Assembly: GCA_964442345.1 (NCBI GenBank)
Contig: CAYTZD010000024.1
Span: 1 to 21,919 of the forward strand
Direction: 5' to 3'
Source: Hippea sp964442345
GTDB lineage: Bacteria; Campylobacterota_A; Desulfurellia; Desulfurellales; Hippeaceae
DNA length: 21,919 bases
This document shows, in pieces, positions 15,820-21,919 of this stretch. The translations under genes were made by a program, and so were the position numbers. Under the pieces are notes generated by a model. The model was not told the origin of the DNA and searched no databases. It worked only from the letters and a program-made list of their open reading frames with translations. How positions within the stretch are numbered: position 1 is the stretch's first letter; each line of letters begins with the position of its first letter.

Positions 15820-16903
15820 CTAAAGGACATCTCCTGTATATGCTTAAAACTACACCCAACAGCATACTATCAACCGCAAGATTCGTTCCACCATAGCTCA
15901 AAAACGGCATGGTTATACCCTTCGGCGGGAATAGATGTAAGACAGAAAACAGATTAATAATGGCCTGCAAAGCAAACAGAAGTCCTATACCAAAAGCAAG
16001 TGCAGAACCAAACCTATCCTTACAGTCCTTCGCAAGCATAAAGATAGAAAATACAATCAATCCCAAAAGAACAACAACAGTCAAAACACCCAAAAAGCCA
16101 AAATCTTCGCCTATTCCAGCCATTATAAAATCGTTATGGGAATCAGGAATAAAAATACTTTTGTATCTACCTGCTGCAATTCCCTGACCCAAAAAACCAC
16201 CGCTACCCAAAGCAATCAAGGCATGTTCAACCTGATAGTTAATCTTTTTTGTAATAAAGAAGTTAACAACCCTTTGAAGCTTTTGTGGATTTGAATAGAT
16301 AAGCATAGCAAACACCAAAAACGACGGAAATACAAGCCCAGCTGCATGTTTAAGTTTATACCCAAAAACATAGATAACACCACTAAATACAAACAGCAGC
16401 AGTGCCGCCGTTCCTATGTCAGGCTCAAAAGCAATCAAGATTACAAACAGACCTACAACAAGCGCAACAGGCATAACGCCTTTCATTAAATCTTCTCTGT
16501 ATTCAGATTTTCTGCTTATAAAATCTGCAACATAGATTAAGATTGCCACTTCAGCAACGGCAGATGGCTCAAACATAAACAGTCCAAACATATCTATCCA
16601 TCTTGTCGCACCGCGCACTTCAGTCCCTGCAATATGCAACAGAACAAGAAGCAACAGCGCAACAACAACAAAGCCAAGAGAAACCTTTTTTAAAAATCTA
16701 TAATCAATAAAAGAAAAAAGAAATGTTAAAAAGACAGAGAAAGCAACAAAGATAAGCTCCCTGTTGAGAAAGTAATCTATTCCCCATCTATTCTTGTATG
16801 CAAAATAGTAAGAAGAAGACCATACTTCAACAACACCTATAGCCAAAAGCAAAAAATATGGCAGAATTACAAGCGACGGTTTAAAAGAATGGTGCGTTCT
16901 CAT
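15803..16903 (-). CDS. ftsW: FtsW, SEDS-family septal peptidoglycan glycosyltransferase
   Basis: Inner-membrane polymerase of lipid II into septal glycan strands, working with a class B PBP (FtsI). It is 366 aa with about ten membrane helices. SEDS landmarks are RGATRWIDMFG (97-107), EPDIGTA (160-166), FIPDSHNDFI with Asp258 at the expected catalytic-loop position, GIGEDFGFLG, and PPKGITMPFLSYGGTN near 326-341. Some usually constant positions differ: FEPSAVAEVA (111-120) replaces the family's QPSE-x-x-K type motif. RodA is the alternative; position directly after murD in a dcw cluster favours FtsW. It overlaps the murD end by 23 bp. Confidence 0.88.
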   Translation of the reverse strand: MRTHHSFKPSLVILPYFLLLAIGVVEVWSSSYYFAYKNRWGIDYFLNRELIFVAFSVFLTFLFSFIDYRFLKKVSLGFVVVALLLLVLLHIAGTEVRGATRWIDMFGLFMFEPSAVAEVAILIYVADFISRKSEYREDLMKGVMPVALVVGLFVILIAFEPDIGTAALLLFVFSGVIYVFGYKLKHAAGLVFPSFLVFAMLIYSNPQKLQRVVNFFITKKINYQVEHALIALGSGGFLGQGIAAGRYKSIFIPDSHNDFIMAGIGEDFGFLGVLTVVVLLGLIVFSIFMLAKDCKDRFGSALAFGIGLLFALQAIINLFSVLHLFPPKGITMPFLSYGGTNLAVDSMLLGVVLSIYRRCPLDGEEA

Positions 16904-18188
16904 ACTCTTCTTTAAACTTCATTACTTCATCCTTGAAAGCCTTGCCGCGCTCTTCGAAATTCTTATAAGGCTCACAGCTTGAACCACCAGGACTAAACAG
17001 AACAACATCACCCTTACCTGCAACTTCAAATGCAGCTCTGATAGCCCCCCAGATATTCAAAGTAGGCAGTGGCACAGGAATAAACTTCTCAAGGTCAACC
17101 ATAATCTTCTTTCTATCTTCACCATAAACCACCACAGCTTTAGCCCTTTTTTCAAGTAAAGGTATAAGATTGGCATACGATTCACCCTTATGCTTGCCAC
17201 CCAAAATCAGAACAATTCTAACATTCTCATCAAACGACTCAATAGCGTTTTTCACAGCATCGATATTTGTTGCCTTTGAGTCGTTATAAAACTTTACACC
17301 ATCAACCTCTGCTACAAACTCTACTCTATGCTCTAAATTCTCCATCTTTGCTGACACCTCCTTTATTATTTTCTCGTTGGCAGAAGCCAGAACTGAAGCC
17401 AAAGCCGCAAAACAGATATTCTCAAATCTCTTCTTACCAAACAGATTCGTTTTATCTATTATAAACCCTTTCGGTTTTTTTACAACAGCAGAATTATCTT
17501 TAACAACGCAGTCGGCTTCTATCTCTTTTGATACGATAAACAGTTCTGCTTTTCCGTTGTATTCATAATCATCATTGCCATTTTTTATAAAAAAGTCATC
17601 TTCATCTTGATTCTTAAATATCTTTCTCTTTGCATCTATATAACTTTTCATACTGCCATGCCAATAGAGATGATCAAAAGCTATATTCAAAATCGCAGCA
17701 ATATGCGGCTTGAACTTATCTGTAAACTCAAGCTGAAAACTGCTTGCTTCAACCACATACCAGTTTGCATCTTCAAGTACAGCCTTGCTAAATGCAAATC
17801 CATAATTACCGCAGGCTATAGCCTTCTTGCCTGATTCTTTCAATATAGTCTCTATCAGTTTAACCGTTGTGCTTTTACCATTCGTCCCTGTTATCGCTAT
17901 TATCTTGCCTTCTGCAAATCTAAAGGCAAATTCAAGTTCACTTATAACCGACACACCGTTATTCAAAGCATATTTTACAAACCTATGCGTTGGCTTAATG
18001 CCAGGACTTAAAACAACCTCATCAAAATCAAGCTCAAAAAATTTATCCGCTTTATCACCAACAAAAAAGTTAGGCTTATCTATATTCAAATCACGCTCAT
18101 CAAATACAGCCACATCAAAACCCTTGTTTAAAGCAAGCTTGTAAGCTGCCCTGCCACTTTCACCAAAACCCACAATCGCAATCTTCAT
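16881..18188 (-). CDS. murD: UDP-N-acetylmuramoyl-L-alanine--D-glutamate ligase
   Basis: Cytoplasmic ATP-dependent ligase that adds D-Glu to UDP-MurNAc-L-Ala. It is 435 aa with three domains. The N-terminal UDP-binding Rossmann part begins KIAIVGFGESGRAAY. The ATP loop is GTNGKSTT at 101-108. The central domain has EASSFQLEF and NIAFDHLYWHGS followed by YIDAKRKIF, whose Lys is the expected carbamylated residue. The C-terminal domain has FYNDSKATNIDAV, LILGGKHKG and FSPGGSSCEPYKNFEERG. A strong AAGGTGAT Shine-Dalgarno precedes ATG 18188; the gap to mraY is 4 bp. Its D-Glu substrate would come from MurI in the same unit. Confidence 0.96.
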   Translation of the reverse strand: MKIAIVGFGESGRAAYKLALNKGFDVAVFDERDLNIDKPNFFVGDKADKFFELDFDEVVLSPGIKPTHRFVKYALNNGVSVISELEFAFRFAEGKIIAITGTNGKSTTVKLIETILKESGKKAIACGNYGFAFSKAVLEDANWYVVEASSFQLEFTDKFKPHIAAILNIAFDHLYWHGSMKSYIDAKRKIFKNQDEDDFFIKNGNDDYEYNGKAELFIVSKEIEADCVVKDNSAVVKKPKGFIIDKTNLFGKKRFENICFAALASVLASANEKIIKEVSAKMENLEHRVEFVAEVDGVKFYNDSKATNIDAVKNAIESFDENVRIVLILGGKHKGESYANLIPLLEKRAKAVVVYGEDRKKIMVDLEKFIPVPLPTLNIWGAIRAAFEVAGKGDVVLFSPGGSSCEPYKNFEERGKAFKDEVMKFKEEYENAPFF

Positions 18189-18192
18189 ATTA

Positions 18193-19284
18193 TCACCTTA
18201 ACTTCAAAGCAGTAAGACTCAAAAGCGCAAGCACAAGTGAGATAATCCAGAATCTGACAATAACCTTAGACTCAGGCCAACCTTTAAGCTCAAAATGATG
18301 ATGAATAGGAGCCATTCTAAATACCCTCTCACCTGTTGTTTTATAGCTTGTAACCTGAATAATCACTGAAAGCGTCTCAGCAACAAATAAACCACCTGCT
18401 ATAGCAAGCACGATCTCTTCCTTGATAGCAACAGCAACTATACCCAAAAAAGCACCCAAAGCTAAAGACCCTGTATCACCCATAAACACTTCAGCTGGAT
18501 AACAGTTATACCACAAAAATCCCAACAAGGCACCCGACAAGGCAGAAAGCAGAATACTCAATTCACCCGCACCAAAGATATAAGGTATGTGCAGATAGTG
18601 GGAAAATATTGTATTGCCCGATATATAGGCAAAAACCGTAAGTGGCATAATCGTTGTAAGCGAAGGAACTGTTGCAAGGCCATCAAGTCCATCGGTTAGA
18701 TTAACAGCATTAGAAGATCCCACAATAACAAAAACGGCAACAGCTATATAAAAAAGACCCAAATTTATCACGCCATTTTTTATAAATGGCACATAGAAAC
18801 AAGAAGCACAAACGCTATTTTTTATCTCATACCTATAAGTTAACCACGCAACCACAAAAGCAGCCACAACCTGCATAAGAAATTTTGTTTTAGCCTTCAA
18901 ACCATTGTTTCTGCCACGCTTTATTTTCAAGAAATCATCCAAAAAGCCTATACAGACAAAAACAAAAACACCAAACAAAACTATCCAATTAAGCAGAATA
19001 TCAAATCGCATCCACAAAAGAGAAGAGACAAAAAAACCGCCCCAGATGATTATACCGCCAATCGTTGGTGTTCCGCTTTTCTGCTTGTGCGATTCTGGCT
19101 CATATCCTTTAAACTGATCCTTTAGCTGCATCTTTTTAAGCCAGGGAATAATCACTCTCCCAAGCCACAAAGACAAACCAAGTGCGGTAATCGAAGCCAT
19201 AATCATCCTGAATGTTATGTAATGGACAACATTAAACGGCGAGAAAAAGTGTATCAATTTCTCATAAAATATATAGTAAAACAT
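18193..19284 (-). CDS. mraY: Phospho-N-acetylmuramoyl-pentapeptide transferase
   Basis: Inner-membrane enzyme that transfers phospho-MurNAc-pentapeptide to undecaprenyl phosphate, making lipid I. It is 363 aa with about ten membrane helices. Motifs are KSGTPTIGG (69-77), the Mg-binding Asp116-Asp117 in GFLDDFLKI, NLTDGLDGLA (195-204), FMGDTGSLALG (268-278, Asp270) and the cytoplasmic MAPIHHHFELKGWPE loop (324-338). The ATG shares one base with the murF stop (TAATG). It uses the carrier made by UppS, which is encoded in the neighbouring unit. Confidence 0.97.
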   Translation of the reverse strand: MFYYIFYEKLIHFFSPFNVVHYITFRMIMASITALGLSLWLGRVIIPWLKKMQLKDQFKGYEPESHKQKSGTPTIGGIIIWGGFFVSSLLWMRFDILLNWIVLFGVFVFVCIGFLDDFLKIKRGRNNGLKAKTKFLMQVVAAFVVAWLTYRYEIKNSVCASCFYVPFIKNGVINLGLFYIAVAVFVIVGSSNAVNLTDGLDGLATVPSLTTIMPLTVFAYISGNTIFSHYLHIPYIFGAGELSILLSALSGALLGFLWYNCYPAEVFMGDTGSLALGAFLGIVAVAIKEEIVLAIAGGLFVAETLSVIIQVTSYKTTGERVFRMAPIHHHFELKGWPESKVIVRFWIISLVLALLSLTALKLR

Positions 19285-20582
19285 TATCCTTTTACCCTCT
19301 CCTTCAACTCAAAGTATATCTCTTCAAGCTTTAGCCCTCTTGATGCTTTAAGCAAGATCCAATCATACTCTTCAAAAACAGTCTGAAGCTTATTTACAAC
19401 ATCAGACTTATTCTCAAAAAACTTACATTTTCTTCTAAACTCTTCACATATATAAAATGCATCTCTGCCAACACAGAAAATGTCTATATCAAAATCAGAA
19501 GCGTATCTTCCAAGCTCTCTGTGAATCTCTTCTGAATACTCGCCAAGCTCAAGCATATCACCCAAAACGGCAAGCTTCCTGCCATTTTTTTTGTTTAACT
19601 TGTCAAGTGCATACTTCATCGAATCGATGTTTGCGTTATAACAGTCAAGTATAAAGTTCGTATCTCTTAGCTTTTCGATTTTCATTCTATATCCAATAGG
19701 CTCAAAGCTTTTAAGTTTATCAGTCAAACACTCACTTTTATCTTCACTTCCACAAACAGCCCTAAAGCAGGCAAAAGCAGAAAGCAGCGTATAGGGATTA
19801 ATCTCATCCTTCAATTCAAATCTCACATTTTCAATCTTAACAGAATTACAATCAAGCTTACCCTTCACATTACCACTTTTAAAACCAAAGCTTAAAAAAC
19901 CCTTATCCTTAAAATGCTTATTCAGAATCTCATCATCGGCATTGTAAACAACAAAACTCTTATCCGCTATTATCCTGCTTTTTTCTTCAAAAACACCTTC
20001 TAAATCCTTCAAAAACTCAAGATGCACACGAGAAACATTCAAAAACAGCACATAGTCTGGTTTAAAAAACGATGCAATCTGATCCATCTCACCCTTTTTG
20101 CTTATACCCACTTCAACAACGCAGAACTCTTCATCTTTAAGGCTAAGCAGTGTCTTTGCAACGCCTATAACATTATTCTCATTTTGAACCGTCTTATGAA
20201 CACTGCCGCAGCAGGATAGAAATGACGCCAGAAGTTCCTTTGTTGTAGTCTTACCCACAGAACCAACAACCGCAACGGATTTAGCATTTGACTTTTCAAG
20301 CTTAAGTCTTGCAATCTCTTTTAAGGCTTCAAAGCCATCTTTAACCTTCACATAAGGTGCATCAATCTCCCTTTCAACGATAGAAAAAATCGCTCCCTTT
20401 TTTATCGCATCTGAAGCAAAATCATTACCATCAAATCTATCACCCTTAATCGCTATAAAAACATCGCCTTTTTTTATGGTTCTTGAATCTATCGAGAAAT
20501 CTTCTAACTCTTTTATGTTGGAAGGTAAGTTAACTTCTAAAGGTTTTATTGTCTCAAATAACTCTTCTAAGCTAATCCCCAA
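19284..20582 (-). CDS. murF: UDP-MurNAc-tripeptide--D-Ala-D-Ala ligase
   Basis: Cytoplasmic ATP-dependent ligase that adds D-Ala-D-Ala to the UDP-MurNAc-tripeptide. It is 432 aa. The N-terminal domain has FSIDSRTIKKGDVFIAIKG. The ATP loop is GSVGKTTT at 107-114, followed by KTVQNENNVIGVAKTLL. The central domain has VVEVGISKKGEMDQI and NVSRVHLEFLKDLEGVFEEK, a little diverged from the usual NIG-x-AHLE-x-x-GS but with the His and Lys kept. The C-terminal domain has LDCYNANIDSM and LAVLGDMLELGE. It begins with TTG (20580-20582), overlapping the murE end by 16 bp. GGTGAG precedes it at good spacing and no better start is near. Confidence 0.95.
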   Translation of the reverse strand: MGISLEELFETIKPLEVNLPSNIKELEDFSIDSRTIKKGDVFIAIKGDRFDGNDFASDAIKKGAIFSIVEREIDAPYVKVKDGFEALKEIARLKLEKSNAKSVAVVGSVGKTTTKELLASFLSCCGSVHKTVQNENNVIGVAKTLLSLKDEEFCVVEVGISKKGEMDQIASFFKPDYVLFLNVSRVHLEFLKDLEGVFEEKSRIIADKSFVVYNADDEILNKHFKDKGFLSFGFKSGNVKGKLDCNSVKIENVRFELKDEINPYTLLSAFACFRAVCGSEDKSECLTDKLKSFEPIGYRMKIEKLRDTNFILDCYNANIDSMKYALDKLNKKNGRKLAVLGDMLELGEYSEEIHRELGRYASDFDIDIFCVGRDAFYICEEFRRKCKFFENKSDVVNKLQTVFEEYDWILLKASRGLKLEEIYFELKERVKG

Positions 20583-21919
20583 AGCTTTCTCACCACTTCA
20601 GCATCGTCAAAATGTATTGTTCTATCCTTCAATATCTGATAATCTTCATGCCCTTTACCCAAAATAGCGACAATATCGCCTTTTTGAGCTATCTCTAATG
20701 CCTTCTTTATCGCTTCAAACCTGTCAGGTTCAACTACAACCTTTTTCTTATCTTCAATCCCATTCAAGATGTCGTTTATAATGGCTTCTGGTTCTTCGCT
20801 TCTTGGATTATCGCTTGTTATAACAACAATATCGCTTAGTTTTTCAGCAACTGCTCCCATTTTGGGTCTTTTGCCTTTATCCCTGTCGCCGCCTGCGCCA
20901 AATACGGTTATTATCCTTCCCTTTTTAATCCTATTTAAAGCTTCAAGCACATTTCTCATTGCATCATCAGTATGCGCATAATCAATCACAGCATATACGC
21001 CATCTTTTGAATAAAACTCAAGTCTGCCAGGTGCTCCTTTGCTTTTTGCAATACCTTCTTCAATCTTGGCAAAATCAACACCAAAGAAGTATGCAACGCC
21101 TATTGCAGCCATAATGTTATACAGGTTATATTCACCAATCATCGGTGATTTTATATCAATAAGCTTACCAAATGCATTTATTTTAGCTTTTATGCCATCA
21201 AGCGAATACTCATAGACAACAGGCCTTATAAATGCCATTTCAGAGAAGCCATAGCTAATTGTTGCAGCATCAACGATTTTTTTTCCCCATTCATCGTCTA
21301 TATTTACAACCTTTGGTTTAAGTCTATCAAAAAACGAAAGCTTGGCTTTAGCATAATTCTCAATTGTTCCGTAAAAATCTAAATGGTCTTGAGAGATATT
21401 GGTAAATACCTTCAAGGCAAATTCAATACCTTCAATCCTTCTTAAGCTGATAGCATGCGATGAGATTTCAGCAAAACAGTATTTACTACCTGCAAGTGCC
21501 ATCCTGTTTAAAATCCTATGCAAATCAATCGACTCAGGCGTTGTGTTTTTAAGCTTAAATCTCTCATCTTTTATCGTCCAACCCGTTGTGCCAATTATCT
21601 CTCCATCTTCAAAGATACTCTTAAGCAGATAAGTCGTCGTAGTTTTTCCGTTCGTTCCTGTTATACCGACAACTTTTATCTTTTTTGAAGGATGATTAAA
21701 AAACCAGTCAGCTACAGCACCCATACATCCTTTTATATCGTCAACCTTTATACAACGCTCATCATCAAAATCTTTTTCGCTAATTACAAGAACCTTCTTA
21801 AAACGCTTAAGCAGATCAGGAACAAACCTATTTGCATCAACATTAAAGCCTTTTAAAGCAAAAAAGAGATAGCCTTCTTTTACTTCTCTTGAATCATAAA
21901 CAATATCAATAGGATTAAA
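20567..21919 (-). CDS. murE: UDP-MurNAc-L-Ala-D-Glu--meso-diaminopimelate ligase (partial, N-terminus outside window)
   Basis: Cytoplasmic ATP-dependent ligase that adds the third residue of the stem peptide. The frame runs open to the window edge and 450 residues are visible; the ATG at 21724 is internal, because the upstream part encodes the MurE N-terminal domain (VYDSREVKEGYLFFALKG). Probably only about 20-25 residues are missing. The ATP loop is GTNGKTTTT (88-96), followed by NTTPES, EISSHAI and NISQDHLDFYGT. Near 370-373 the motif DNPR (in TSDNPRSEEP) marks meso-diaminopimelate specificity, as opposed to lysine. The late GKGHEDYQ also fits this group. It is the first visible gene of the cell-wall unit. 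Confidence 0.96.
   Translation of the reverse strand, partial: FNPIDIVYDSREVKEGYLFFALKGFNVDANRFVPDLLKRFKKVLVISEKDFDDERCIKVDDIKGCMGAVADWFFNHPSKKIKVVGITGTNGKTTTTYLLKSIFEDGEIIGTTGWTIKDERFKLKNTTPESIDLHRILNRMALAGSKYCFAEISSHAISLRRIEGIEFALKVFTNISQDHLDFYGTIENYAKAKLSFFDRLKPKVVNIDDEWGKKIVDAATISYGFSEMAFIRPVVYEYSLDGIKAKINAFGKLIDIKSPMIGEYNLYNIMAAIGVAYFFGVDFAKIEEGIAKSKGAPGRLEFYSKDGVYAVIDYAHTDDAMRNVLEALNRIKKGRIITVFGAGGDRDKGKRPKMGAVAEKLSDIVVITSDNPRSEEPEAIINDILNGIEDKKKVVVEPDRFEAIKKALEIAQKGDIVAILGKGHEDYQILKDRTIHFDDAEVVRKLWGLA

Noticed and set aside
21722..21724. ATG at 21724 as the murE start
   Set aside because: The frame continues upstream to the window edge and encodes the conserved DSR...LFFALKG part of the MurE N-terminal domain, so the gene is merely cut by the window.
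1..21919. CRISPR arrays, insertion sequences, tRNA or rRNA genes, defence or toxin systems
   Set aside because: No direct repeat arrays, transposase-like proteins, cloverleaf-type segments or defence domains were seen; almost every base belongs to a recognised gene on the minus strand.

Overview
All genes in this 21.9 kb window lie on the minus strand, so transcription runs from the right end to the left. The content is housekeeping: peptidoglycan precursor synthesis, translation factors, isoprenoid (MEP pathway) and phospholipid precursor enzymes, two histidine genes and a PglB-type oligosaccharyltransferase. The DNA is AT-rich, with Lys/Ile-rich proteins and very tight gene packing. MurE carries the meso-diaminopimelate motif DNPR, so a Gram-negative-type wall is likely. 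EF-Ts is the short form (198 aa), the OST has a Campylobacter-PglB-like C-terminus, and the sequence has an overall look of a small, possibly thermophilic genome. This suggests a Desulfurella/Hippea-type or related Campylobacterota/deltaproteobacterial-grade organism. That assignment is inference, since there is no rRNA in the window.

Right-hand unit (21919 down to 9665): murE (5' end outside the window), murF, mraY, murD, ftsW, a histidine phosphatase, murI, hisH, hisA, a metallo-beta-lactamase-fold protein, a fumarylacetoacetate-hydrolase-fold protein and pglB (stt3). Genes overlap or are separated by only a few bases throughout, so this is probably one transcript. It begins as a normal dcw (division and cell wall) cluster. 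After ftsW the usual murG-murC-ftsQ series is replaced by unrelated metabolic genes.

The longest gap (9542-9664, 123 bp) holds a clear sigma-70-like promoter and a foldable 85-nt leader in front of rpsB. No terminator is visible after pglB.

Left-hand unit (9541 down to 1): rpsB, tsf, pyrH, frr, uppS, cdsA, dxr, rseP, ispG, a secreted TPR protein and a lytic transglycosylase (3' end outside the window). It couples translation factors with isoprenoid and envelope synthesis: Dxr and IspG feed isoprenoid precursors to UppS, which makes the undecaprenyl carrier. MraY, and presumably PglB, in the other unit use that carrier.

Several likely starts differ from the longest ORF: rseP (ATG 4261), frr (ATG 7434), the TPR gene (ATG 2128), pglB (ATG 11671), hisH (ATG 14450) and murI (TTG 15203). 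I found no mobile elements, CRISPR arrays, tRNA or rRNA genes, and nothing I can call a new multi-gene system. The most interesting items are the rpsB leader, the placement of pglB, and the unassigned hydrolase and phosphatase genes in the cell-wall transcript.
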